Shown: positions 11,407-23,655 of the stretch, piece after piece
Position numbering within the stretch: the first letter of the stretch is position 1
Layout of the letters: each line of letters begins with the position of its first letter
Source of the DNA: Trichoplax adhaerens
Taxonomy: Eukaryota > Placozoa > Uniplacotomia > Trichoplacea > Trichoplacidae
Length of the DNA stretch: 64,000 nucleotides
NCBI RefSeq assembly: GCF_000150275.1
Contig: NW_002060943.1
Coordinates: 8,936,701-9,000,700 of the forward strand
Reading direction: 5' to 3'
Notes under the pieces: model-generated
The model's input: the letters and a program-made list of their open reading frames with translations, nothing else
Databases searched by the model: none
Told to the model about the DNA's origin: nothing
Position numbers and translations under genes: made by a program

Positions 11407-13935
11407 AGAAAAATAATAACCAATCATTTTACCGTTGCCTAGTGTTGCTGGTAACTTTTAAGGAAAAACAGAAATTTGTCATTACAGTATTGCACTTACT
11501 AATGACGTTCTGAAAGCTCTCATTATTTCTAAAACACATCTTTCATTATTTGTATGTCATAAATCCGCTTACAGCATTTCCAAAATTTCTTGAAAAGAAA
11601 AGATATAGGGATAATAACACCATTTGATAAGAATTAGAATAAAAATTACTCTTCACTCTTAAGTCCATATTCTTTCAATCAACAACTCAGTCCTTTAGGC
11701 CTTATTTCTGTTGCATGTAATCTGCTAAGTATAACATACAAGGTGATAAGATTTTAGTTCATGCGATATTACTACATTATAAAAGATCTTGGTATATGTG
11801 GCAATTAATTCCAATCAATAAGTTACAGTAACTACGTAAGGGCTTGAAGAATGAAATTTTTGTTTGGTGCGAGTATTATAGAAAAATCGTATTGCTTACG
11901 ATTTCTTACGGCTATTAACGCTACAACCTGAAATAAATTAATATAATATTGTAGCTATGAATAACGCGGGTAAAATACCTTTCTTACGATATATTAGACT
12001 ATAAATTACCGTGATTTTATTGATAAAAGGTATTCGTAGATGGAGGAAAAAAATATATTTCCTTTTACGATTATCTTCGCCAAAATGCAATAAAAATATC
12101 GCAATACTATTCCAGCTAATCTTAAAAATCAAGTTCTTATAAAATAATTACTTCAGTCAAGATAGAAATAAAAAGGCTTTCATTAGAGAATTGAAGAATA
12201 GTGAAGGGTTAATTCACTACTAGCAAGAATCTAATTTAAAGGATATTGAGCTCAATAGAGGTGCAGTTTAAGCTCTTATCTGCACTTCATAAATACAATT
12301 TAATCTGTTTACGGCAGCAAAGTTGCTTACAAACGGACTTGAGCCATCAAATAAATACTTTTCTTCTAAAATAGACGATCTCTATATTTTATCATATAAA
12401 TCAATCAGCTTAAAATATCATTGCTCTTCTGTTAATGTATAAAACTGCAAGGTATTTGGCCTCTACACAATAATTTATTACGTCAGGTCAGTTGAATCTT
12501 GTAACGTACTTACGCCAATATTTGCAATTAATAATATCTAACAGAGAAATTAGCAATTATTTAGTATTAGCATCATATTAGAAATTGAACTATAGAAAAT
12601 ATTGCCTTCAAGACAATCAAATACGGGTTGTATGACTATACAAACATAAACTATAAATGAATAAGAAGAGCAAGTTAGTTTCGACACATGCATTATTTCT
12701 TATGCTTCACTCTTAATGTACCATAGTTTCTATAGGCTTGCCGTGAATATAATAAGCCTTGTAAGTATTGTTTAGCTTATTTTATATGTAGGAAGCTGTT
12801 CATCTGGTGTGCCAACGACTCTAACGTATATGGCTGGAGAAACCAGAATAGTTATATTTGAGCCAGACTGATTGTTTAATTGACGCAACATTCAAAACTA
12901 AATATCTAAAGTCATTATCATGGGGAATTTCTCTAGATTTAATGAAGTACTTTCCTTAAATCAAAGTTAGCTAATAGAAAGGAATTCTGAAAGATATCAA
13001 TCTTAAGTATCCTAATTTCATTGCTTTCGAATAGTCAATTAATGACCGAGATGATTGACATGCGATTGGCATTGCATTAGTATGCCGGTGAGTTCTGAAT
13101 CACAAAACTAATTGCTTCTATACTTGAAACGGAAATGAAAGCCTTATGGCTAATCATTGGTAAACTATTATCTTAAATTAAACTATTAGATCTGTATTCC
13201 GCTGTGAATACTAAAGGAACTGTATTGAAATTGTCTGCCTGAGAAAGAATTACGAACGAATTTTATTTCGTAAAACCGGCTTACTATACTTATTTCAGTG
13301 ATCTTTGAACTCGAAATCGCGCTACAATTACGATAGCAGAAGGGATTTATTTTGGACCCGAATAAAGATCAAATTACTAATGGCTTTCATTCAATGATTT
13401 TTGAACCCTAAATTGACTGTGTCATTGCATTTTTGATAGTATAACTCGATTAAATGCTTATGGATTACATTGGAATTACCAAGGTTTTCATTCAGCAGTC
13501 AATAAAGTGAAGAACACGTACTATAAACTGTAATAATAGTAATCATACTATCATAAATGGGTTGAAATCATAAAGATAAATAGAAATTGCTAATGGCTGT
13601 CATTCAATGGCCAGATGATAGACATCTATAAATATCTTAGCAAATAAGTTCCGGCCCCCAAAACGCAATAGAAATACGTCATTACTAAACCCCTCGAGGG
13701 TTTACTCATTTGATTATTCTATAAAAAAATAGCCATCAGCGATGCAGAATTAATTAACCCATTCACCTGCTTATGATGGCTACGCAAGCCTTCAAGCAAA
13801 ATTTTTAACTTAGTCTTGTTATATCTTAATAATGAACTGATTTAATAGGATTCTGTGCTATTAAAATGAATATTAAAAGCTATAATCGGACCTTGTTCTG
13901 CTTGCTGTAGAATTAACAATAGTTTACAAAGGAAA
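11407..13935. other. Intergenic spacer between AP-B and AP-C
   Basis: No gene is supported. Short diverged copies of a motif near ACTAATGGCTTTCATTCAATG occur around 13374 and 13590, with a weaker relative around 13130, hinting at an old 0.2-kb-scale repetition. Otherwise it is AT-rich non-coding sequence. Confidence 0.5.
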
Positions 13936-14046
13936 ATGGATAATAGCACAGTAGGCGAATCCCCACAACGACCTAAGTTAATCGCCAAGAAGATAGAACA
14001 AATGAGTGAAAATCAGTTAATTATTAAAGTTAGTTCTAATCCTTAA
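13936..14046 (+). CDS. Small 36-codon ORF just upstream of AP-C (possible uORF or alternative first exon)
   Basis: ATG at 13936 opens a frame that stops at TAA (14044). The predicted peptide begins MDNSTVGESPQRPKLIAKK and is hydrophilic. Its base composition is less AT-rich than the flanks, which is why I list it. It lies 134 bp before the AP-C start ATG. It contains a possible donor (AAA then GTTAGT) near its end, and an acceptor AAG lies directly before the AP-C ATG. Splicing between them would be phase 0 and would lengthen the AP-C cytosolic tail. It may equally be an upstream ORF in the leader or chance. No family is recognised. Confidence 0.25.
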   Translation: MDNSTVGESPQRPKLIAKKIEQMSENQLIIKVSSNP

Positions 14047-14180
14047 CTACTGTAGACCAATGAATCAAGGATTAAGTTTCAGGAAAAGATTGATTTTAGA
14101 ACCTTAAAATATTTTAATTTTTGTCCATCTTGAATGAAATTGGAGTCCATAAATTAGTCATTACCAAGTCGGTTATCAAG

Positions 14181-17100
14181 ATGGATGATATGATGAGTTT
14201 ACGTGATACTACGGAGAGAGGCAGCGATAGAAAAAAGGTTAAATCGCCTAAAATATGTCCGAAAATCCACTCTGAACATAATGCTAATGTAACGAAGCGT
14301 AATTATTCCGCCCTAGCTGCTGTTGCGGTCGTCAGTGTCTTCTTAATGGTGGCGATATCCACATCTGTACTGACAGAAGATACAAATACAGCCGGCTTTT
14401 CATCCAATTCGAATAGTCTTAATAAAGAATATCGTCGTGAAATAGCGTCTAATGAATTTCCCTATCGTGATTTACGTCTACCCAAGCATATCTTTCCCAT
14501 ACATTACCAATTGCACCTTAGACATGATCTAGACAATTTGATAATTCACGGTCATAGTCAAATTGTTATTGGTTGTGCAAGGAAAACGAATTTTATTGTT
14601 TTTCACCACAACGATTCCATCGTTTTATCCGTCAATATAGCTCTATCTTCAAATGTTAGCAACAAGTTACAAATTCGAGATAATCGCTACAGCTCACTAC
14701 TACAACTACGATACCTTCAATTCGACCAAGACTTACTACCAAATGTCAATTATACGTTGACTATTCAGTTTCGAAGTAAGATCTATCTAAATTCGATCAA
14801 TGGACTCTATCGTAGTACATACACAGATGGTAATAATGAAATAAGGTTTGTTGATAGCATTACACTTGCAAGTGGAAAGGATTAATATTAAGTTATTTTA
14901 CTACTTTTCTATGTCAAGACTTTATTAATAATAACATAATCATTTTATGGTTATCGAGTTTGGATCTAGTAGTCTTTGAATAGCAATTTGAGTAATTCAA
15001 ATAGGATGCTTTTCGTCTACATTGTTCTATTTAATATGATAAAGTTTATTACTACATTCCCTGCTTATAGTCCATCGTGTCTGTTTTATTTCAATTTTAC
15101 AGTTAATAATAATTAAGTGATGATTTTCTCACTTTATCAATTAGATATGCCTATGTTACACATTTTGAACCTGTTTACACCCGACTTGCATTTCCTTGTT
15201 TCGATGAACCGTCTATGAAAGCTACGTTCAAGTTGTTTATTACTCGACCAAGGGAATATGGTGTTCTTTCGAATATGCCATTGAAAACTGATCGGATTAT
15301 TTCCAATAGTAGCGCTGAAGCGGAGTTTAAGACGACTCCTCGAATGAGTTCTTATGTAGTTGCTTATACGATATTAAATTATACCCACATTAGTACGAAA
15401 ACATCAACAGGTATCAAGGTAAATATATAACATAGATGTAGACCACTAGTAGTGATATATCAATAATTACTGATTTAGTTAATTTGCTAGTAGAAGTAGA
15501 GAGAAATTGAATCATTTTTAAATATAGTCAGTTGAGATCCGCTACTATACCGAGAGCTTGTAGATTTTATATCGCGTACATTGATCGCCATCAAGGTAAA
15601 TGTGTACGTAGACGTAGACTGCTATTAATTTCAAGATCACCAATAATACTGGTTTAGTTAATTTGCTACAGGAAGTAGAGAAAAAGCGAATCATTTTTTA
15701 ATATAGTTAGTAGAGATCGGCTACCAGTATTTATAGACTTTGTATCGCATATATTGGTCGTTTTTCTATAGAAATAATATTAATTGGGATGGTTTACAAA
15801 TATAGATCCGCGCTTGGGCAGCACCAGCTAAGATAGATCAAATGAGACTTTCACTCGATTATGGTAGAAGATCGCTGGAGTTATATGAAAAGCTTTTTGG
15901 GGTTTCCTATCCGTTACCAAAACTAGGTAAAAAATTTATTCGACTTACTGCTTCATTATACTTGCGTTATTTATATTAAAGGTTTCGATGTACTTAAGCA
16001 TTAAAGAATTAAAAATATTTTGTTTGTATTCCTATGAAAACCTGAGTTTTTCTCTTAAAAAATGATTAGGAGTTTTTTCACATTATGAATAGTATCATCC
16101 GTCTAAATTTCGCCTACATATCTTGATTTCTATTAAAATATCTAGACCTTGTCTGTGTCAAGAAAGCTGGAATAAGTGCCATGGAAAATTGGGGGTTGAT
16201 CACATTTCCGGAAGAATCTTGCCTTTACTATCCAAAGACTGGTACCAACAAACACAGAGTTACCGCAACTCCAGCACATGAAATAGCTCATCATGTAAGT
16301 GAATATGTTCTTTCCTGATCCTTCTCGTAGTCAATCGATTATGATCTTAATCGGAGCATACTGTAGAGGGTATATACTATAAAGCTTTAATCTAAAATTC
16401 TCATTAACAATGAGGATAATACAATATATATTAAAGCTTTAACGCTCACATTTCGTTTTATTATGAAAAGTGGGTTGGAGATCTGGTTTCAATAGGGTGG
16501 TGGAGTGAATTATTTTTGAAGGAAGGTTTCGCAACGGTTATGGAATTCTATTCTGCCTATTATCTGAAATCACCTAAACTTGCAGTAAGATATTATACTA
16601 CAGAATATTTGTCAGCACAAATAAACTACTTAGCTTACCGTCAAATTTAATTTGCACATAAGATATCTTCTTCATTATTAAGATCAAAGTATCTAATTAA
16701 TAAACTAAGATATTTTACGACATTAGCAATTGCAATTCTTTCGAAATAAATGGGAAGGGGCAATAAAACGTGATATCTCCAGCACTTCTCATAGTGTTTC
16801 CACACCCGTGGATACTCCAGCGCAAATTAATGCGATATTTGACGGTATCATTTATCAAAAGGTAACTAAATCTAATCTAATAAAAACCTACACTCGATAG
16901 AATCTTAAATTTATTCTTTCTTATTGTATTCGTCAACTTCTTCAGTTACAGCTATATTTTATCTGTTCATACAATTATAAATAGCAGTTAGTATGAAGGA
17001 CTTTTTTCCGTCCAGCTCAATAACTTCCATATCATTTTATTCTATCCTACTCTTGCAAACAGCAAGCATGAATTGTTTGCTTGCCACCAACAATTCAAAT

Positions 17101-20100
17101 AGCTTAGTTTCAATTATAGGAGTACCTCTTACGTATTTGTTTGTGAGTTTAATTATAATATAACTCCAATATCTGAAGACAGAAAATTTTTCACAATTAT
17201 TTTTGGTTTACGTAAAGAATCAAAGAGTATCCTTTTATTCCCACAATAATATCTATTTCTTTATTATTTCAATGCATGCAAGTACTAAGATTTCCGAGAT
17301 TTTATTAATAATTAAGTACATATAACAAGGAACTGTACATTTCTGTTATTATATTAGACTAGTACCACGTTAATAATTTCACTTGCAACGCACAATACAA
17401 TTTCCGTTTACTGCCTAAGTGCCCTACTAGCTAAAAACTCTTACATTTAATAAAATTTTCGTAATAATACTAATATTTCATTTTCAATTTTTCAAGGGCT
17501 CGTGCATGCTTAGAATGATAGAACAATTCATGGGTAGAGAAAAGTTTTTCAAAGGAGTTAATTTATATTTAAATAAGTTTAAATATAATGCTGCTTTTGG
17601 TGCTGATTTATGGAATTCCCTAAGTCAGGTAATTGGGAATATGATATCAAGCAGCGATATTGCTGATCGATAGCAACAGCTAACTATAAATATTAGAATC
17701 ATTACTTTCGGTAGTTCCTATATAACAATCGAGGTTCTATTTCATTATTAGGTAACACATTATGATATCAATTCAATCATGAAGCCTTGGATACATAAGA
17801 TTGGATTTCCCATTATCACGGCGTTAGTAGACCGAAATCGACATAAAGTAACCTTTTCCGTTTCGTTATATCCACAAAAACGTAAAGTTCAGCAGAATTC
17901 CATAGATACAAAGAATAGGTAACCAACATAATTTTATATTTCAGTTCTTAATAAGCTAGAAAATAGTCTATTTTAATTCTTTATATGGAAAATTAAATAC
18001 GACCATATTCGGATCCATTGCTTGTATTAATCTGTATATAAGGATAACTGTATTGTATGCTTAATATCTTATGATAGCATAAATTAAGATCAAGATATCT
18101 AATTTATAATATATTCTTTATCGATAGCCGTATGTGCATATTTTTCTGTGATTTTCGATATTTGCTCCTTCAATTATACTAATAAAATCCCTTGAATTTT
18201 CTTCGGGATTCATTATGATTAACATTTAATAGTGAGATAGACCGTCAGATACCTTTCACCTTCAGAACGAACATGGTACACAATGGAAAGTTTTTAATTA
18301 AACGTTCTGCGGGTAAGACTACACGTATAGTACCATGTAATTGCAAATGTAGTCTTTTCCGTTCAGAAATTTATTAATTTTGAATTCGTTATTAGACTCA
18401 ATGGCGTTAAAGTCGCCATTTCAATGGTTTAAAGCCAATGTCAACAGTTCCGGATATTACTGTGTAAATTATGATCATGATACGTGGAATCAACTTATTC
18501 AATTACTGAAAATTGATCATAAGGTAAATGTCCTAATTCTTTACTTTTAACAATTACTTTAACATAATTTCTGAATGTTCATGAAAAGCAATATATTTTA
18601 TAGTAGTAATCGTTTTTTCAATTATGTGCTATATTCCATACGTTAGAAATTAAGCCCTTCTGACAGAGCAGACCTAATAACCGATTCCTGCGCATTGGCT
18701 GAGTTAGTACAAATTTGATACTTTAAAGAGGCTATAAAAAGATAATTCTTAGCATGAAAGTAGCAAATATAATATTCAAATAATGACAGGCTGTATCTTT
18801 CTTATAGAATTGGCGAGTTAAATATTAATATTTTCTTCGGTACAACGGAATATCTTATTCATGAGAAAGATGAATTACCACGAGATATGGCATACAATTG
18901 CCTGAAAAAAATTCGTTCGTCTTTACAAAGAAAGGCTGATCGAGATAATTTACTAGTAAATAATATCGTAAAAAGCATGATTTTTACTAATAAATAAAGT
19001 TATCATAAGAATATAGATTAAGCCAAGAATTCCCTTACATAACATCATCTTAGAAACAATTTATGATATATACGCGTATTCTTTTGTTAATTCTCGCCTC
19101 CGCTTGCGCTATTAGAAATACATTGCATATCTGAAACTAAAGCCACCGCCCGATTTAGACAAAGATAATCTGGAAATGGATGATTATAGCTTCCAGTTAT
19201 CTTCCCAGAATGAGTAAGAATATTTATATGGATAGCCGAAAATATAGCAGAATATATAATAGCCGTTTTATTGAATTACTTTCTAAGTTAACATCCGCTA
19301 ATCGTCGATGTTTTTTACATTACTTTTATTCTATCTAATACATTTACTATAAACACAATAGCTCTTTAAATTTAAAACTTTATCAATTTAATTGCTAGCC
19401 AGTTTGATTGTGCTATATTATAATAAATTAAGTGCTCTAACCTGTCTAGCAATAAGGAAGACAGCTTAGAAAAACAATTACTAGCTCTTATTCGTGATGG
19501 AACACCAGCTAATTGGTACAGCTTATTTTACCAGTATAAAATGTCAAAGAGGAATTGGGAAAAAATTTCTATGATTAAAGCTCTGGCATCAACTCCTCAT
19601 CAATTCTTAATTAAGAGGTGAATAACCATCATAACAATTATCCTTATGTCAGCTTACAATATGCTATTAGCTTATATCTAGAAAACTAATACAGGTACAT
19701 AACGGTTGATTCATTTTATATCTAGCCTATTAGAGCTCAGTCTTACCAATAAAGAGCTGTCTCCTAGTGATCTAAAAGATATACTAGTAGCAATTAGCCG
19801 GAATAGGATTCATAGAAAAAGCCTTTTGAACTTCATGACAGAGAATTGGAAACAATTGGCCGAGAGGTAATTTAGGAAATAAATGTTTATAAAATAATTG
19901 ATAAGCAAGAAAGCGATTTTTATGGTAATGAGATACTTTAACGCTTTATGCAATCACGATCAAATTTTTTCTAAATTAGGTCTTCTCCCGTAACCATGAA
20001 ACTGATACTAGATGATCTTGTTCAACAACCTGAAATACACGATAATACACTTGAGGTAATTCAAATAAGATTAATTATAATCATTCTATAAATGTCAGCA

Positions 20101-21111
20101 AAGTGACAGAAAGTTATGTTAGTAATATTATCAAACTGAGATTTATGAATTTTTATGCATGAATATGTTTCATTCTAAATTTTAGTTAAATTAAGCTCCA
20201 TAGTCTAATATTCCCTCTCTCTGGCTTTCATTTAACAATCCTTATATTTCTTTCGCAGCAACAACTGTATTAGCTCTCCAAATTAATAATATTTGCATAA
20301 CCAGTAAACTTAGATTGTACAGTGATGTTGTTTTATTCATCAATCTAGATATCGTTATGTAAATTTCAGCGCATTAAGATACTTTACCAGAGTGTGGATT
20401 ACCGTAATCAGTATGGTGCTGAGTTGCTTTAAAATACTAGTGGAAAAAATTTGCTGAGTAACTCATATATTTGATCATAGTAGTCTGCCGTACTATAGCT
20501 AGATTGTTACAGTTATTATATAATATAAAGTTTAAAATGTTATCTACCATACTCTCTTTTATTATTTTATGACTGTTTACATGTTAATCTACCGTAATGA
20601 ACGTCCATTGCATACGATTTACAGTATACAACACCGAGCCTGCTTTCTTATTGAAAAACCCTGAGTGTAAATATCTGGTTACCGCTAAACCTATCCCTAA
20701 TTTATGTTATCCATAAAAGTCTACAAAATAGATCAGTGCTGTCTACATTAGCTTATTTGCGATTGAAATACTCGTATTACTTACTAGTGATTACTTTATT
20801 CTTTAGAGCATAAATATTTTATCGTCGTATCGTATATTTTCCCTGGTTATACACGTACTTTAGATCTAATGAATAGCCGCATCGGCATCAACAATATAAT
20901 TTCTCTCAAATTTACACACTATTCTTATAATGTAACATAGGTTAGAGATTTTATCCAACTTCATAGCATCGTCTTCCAGGAAGCACTTCAAAATGACTCC
21001 GATGAGAGGGAAAACTTTAAATTTTCTTTCACCAAAATAAATTCTAATAGAGCAAGTCATTGGCTTCGAAAAACAATTGAAAAACTAAAAAATGAAGGAA
21101 TATTTAATTGA
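14181..21111 (+). CDS. M1 aminopeptidase N-like, type II membrane protein (AP-C), divergent active-site motifs
   Basis: Exons: 14181-14845, 15145-15418, 15806-15926, 16146-16294, 16471-16584, 16727-16861, 17497-17628, 17752-17918, 18233-18312, 18396-18523, 18647-18702, 18808-18955, 19116-19213, 19263-19286 (tentative microexon), 19450-19617, 19726-19866, 19980-20055, 20941-21111; 948 aa. Exons 1-8, 10-12, 15 and 16 have exactly the AP-B lengths. I chose ATG 14181 because no in-frame ATG lies upstream before a stop and because exon 1 is then 665 nt, as in AP-B. The signal anchor is about residues 42-63. Zinc ligands are H398, H402 and E421, and Y484 is present, so catalysis is plausible. Oddities: SAMEN (364-368) replaces GAMEN, HEIAHH replaces HEXXHQ, and GYYCVNYD replaces GYYRVNYD. 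One ERAP1-C-like repeat is shortened, and exon 13 has a Pro/Asp-rich insertion. Confidence 0.92.
15413..15764 (+). repeat. 177-bp tandem duplication across the AP-C exon 2 donor site
   Basis: Unit 1 (about 15413-15587) and unit 2 (about 15590-15764) align along their whole length, for example GGTTTAGTTAATTTGCTA against GATTTAGTTAATTTGCTA and TATCGCGTACATTGATCG against TATCGCATATATTGGTCG. Both begin with ATCAAG followed by GTAAAT, so intron 2 carries a second copy of the exon 2 donor (GT at 15419 and 15596). Confidence 0.85.
20056..20940 (+). other. Long last intron of AP-C
   Basis: This 885-bp intron lies between the exon ending HDNTLE and the terminal exon beginning VRDFIQLHS. The acceptor is the AACATAG ending at 20940. 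I see no gene inside. Confidence 0.6.
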
Positions 21112-23454
21112 GATTTTTTTATTAAATAATGGAAATGATCGACTATAAATTCTTATATTAAGTTCTGTTATTGCCCGACATTAGATCGGTCAGGATATTT
21201 AATTCATGATACAATTTCAGCTGAACATTTATCTTTATTATAATTTCAGCAATCTACATTTTATTTTAGCCACAGGTTGTTTATACAGCAGTAACGTTCT
21301 CCCTCAACTTTTATTTTAAATTATAGAATAAGATAGGTACACTACAGTATATTGTATATTTGCTTAGCCTTTGAATAAAGGACGGCTTTTTGAATTAACC
21401 CTATTATTAGGAATAGTATCATTTTGTGGGTTTTAATAATCATTCATTTCTAAGTTACATATTATCTTATGTAAATATATTTGCTTGCAATTAGATTTAT
21501 AGATTGCACTTACCTTTAGAACAGTAATGATGTATCTATAAAGATGTTAACCCTCCAAATAAGCTCTATAATAGCATCCATTTCCATCGATTAATTAAAA
21601 TAGTAGTGGGAATACGCAATCTTTTTAATCTAGAAACTATTAACTCGCGAACGAATGCTACCGTTGATCGTCAGTTGCAGTTCTCACACTATTACTACTC
21701 GTCTTTCAATTTATAGTCCAGTAGCATTGACAAAATTTATTATATACTAGAATACCGGTCGGAAATTACAGGAATATATCACGTTTTGATCGCAAATGTA
21801 GTATCAGAACTAATGGTATTATTTGTCTTTTATTATATCGAATAAAAGTCTTACCAATACAATAATGACTGTATTTGAAATATTAAATCATAAATGATCT
21901 AAACACAAGCATAAATTTCTTAGTTTGAAGATTCCTTGTTTCACGGTATGCACTGTACTTTATTTTATTAATATCGAGTAAAATTTCCAATGTGTACTTA
22001 AAATAGATCATCTTGGAGGCAATTCGATTCGTATCTTAATAATCGAGTATTTAGATTTCTGACAGCCCCTAAAATGTCAACAATTGCCTCTAATTAAGGC
22101 TAATTTATTTAATTAAATGAACGTTTAACCTTTCCGCTCAAGTGAACGGCCAGAATCTAAAATGTAATATCAATGACTGTATAGCGTTGGCAAAGCATCC
22201 AATCGCTTCATTGATACCATCTCAAACAAATTATTCTAAAAGCCTTTAACCTAAGAGATATTTAGTAGTTGATCTTGCATTGAGTACGATATCATAGCTA
22301 TCCCTCAAGATCATCATACAACGTCATCAAAATAGGATTTTCATGATCAGTAAATTGGCAAATACAAGATGTTTCGTTTTACTAATATTATTTTACGTAT
22401 ATTATATAAAGAACGAGCTACGAGTATGCGAGTTTAAAAATTCCTGGATAAGGTTAACTGTCTTGTCGCAACTCAACCCGAAACAGAATTTTAAGGCATA
22501 AATTTTGATAGACCAAGTAAAATAAACATTTTAATGGCCTAAAATTTTTTCAATTTTGTTAACTTTCATATTATACAGTTAGAAACGATAGAGTAGCAAT
22601 TTTAAGTTTTCTAGTTTTATCATTATACTGTAAGGATTCTTTAAAATCTACCGTAAGAACTTACTTTAATAAAATTTAATGAATTGAAACACTTATTTCC
22701 GTTTAAGTATGTATTAAACTACAAAGAGATACGAAACAAACAGCCCTTCTTTCTCCTTGAACGAATGTATTTATATACGAATCCCTCACAGTACAATAAC
22801 AGATACACCATATGCTAACCGACTATTATCAACTTGTATATTTTAGAGTCTCAAGATTCAGTTTCTTCTACTGTTTAAAGTTCAGTGACCTGAATTATCC
22901 TTTTTTTAAATATTTATGATAGCTTAACGTTCAGTATGACAATAATTAAAACCAAATAATTTTTGAAACAGTAGTCGCAATCACATTCCTTTCGTGTTCG
23001 CTTACATATTGTTTTCCACTTAAACAACTCTATGCAATTTGATATGCCAAAAATTTTTGTGTACAATTATAAGGTATACAAGTGAATCAGTTGGCCGCAT
23101 GGTAACAACTTCGTTTATTGTCTACGTTAAAATCAACATCGTTACTGATGCAATACAGATATACTAATAACTATACTTTAATCAAGTTAGATATTGTTCT
23201 TCGTATAATATATTAGAATCGACAACTATAGATAATTATCCATTACGTCACGATATCCAATAGTAATATTGAACAATAAAATCCAATATCCAGTGGTGTT
23301 AAAACAATTTTCAAAGAGATGGTATAATTTTCTATCCATTATACTTGGTACTAGCTATTGCTATAACGAATTTACTCATAGCTTTAGTTTTTTAACTAAG
23401 TTACTCGATGTTTTAGAATTTCTCTCAAATACTAAATTACAGAAAGCAAGCAGA
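21112..23454. other. Intergenic, no gene seen
   Basis: AT-rich sequence between the AP-C stop and the first membrane microprotein ORF. Open frames are short and carry no recognisable motif. No clear repeat was found by eye. Confidence 0.5.
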
Positions 23455-23655
23455 ATGCCTCGTTCAAGCGCAGCTTATGTCGTCGTGGATAATATCGCTG
23501 ATTTTCAGCCAAAATCTGTTTCACGTCGTGAATCAACGGTCCAATTCTCGCCAAATCACACCAAAATGCATTTAATTATCGCGTATATTACTGTTGCTTT
23601 GACAGTTTCCGTGGTCGTTGGGGTTTTAATTTATCTTTTCCAAAACAAAAAGTAA
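23455..23655 (+). CDS. Membrane microprotein 1 (66 aa, single-pass)
   Basis: The ORF starts at ATG 23455 (MPRSSAAYVVVDN...) and ends at TAA 23653. Residues 1-38 are hydrophilic with a basic RR pair. About residues 39-62 form one hydrophobic helix beginning KMHLIIAYITVAL, and the tail is only FQNKK. The frame is open upstream of the ATG but has no earlier ATG; a possible acceptor (TTACAG ending about 23442) lies just before, so a spliced leader is possible. The helix resembles those of the ORFs at 28524 and 30655 at HL, AY, VA and GxL positions. Topology is probably N-in with a very short outside tail. I do not recognise a family. Confidence rests on the shared signature, not on a known homologue. 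Confidence 0.55.
   Translation: MPRSSAAYVVVDNIADFQPKSVSRRESTVQFSPNHTKMHLIIAYITVALTVSVVVGVLIYLFQNKK

Noticed and set aside
14121-14180. Earlier start of AP-C at a TTG codon
   Set aside because: Animal nuclear genes normally start at ATG; the first in-frame ATG is 14181 and gives an exon 1 equal in length to that of AP-B.
16380-16441. AAAGCTTTAAT...ATTAAAGCTTT inverted repeat in AP-C intron 4
   Set aside because: Short, AT-rich and built on a self-palindromic word, so chance is likely.
20866-21060. Minus-strand frame at the AP-C 3' end
   Set aside because: Shadow of the terminal AP-C exon (20941-21111).
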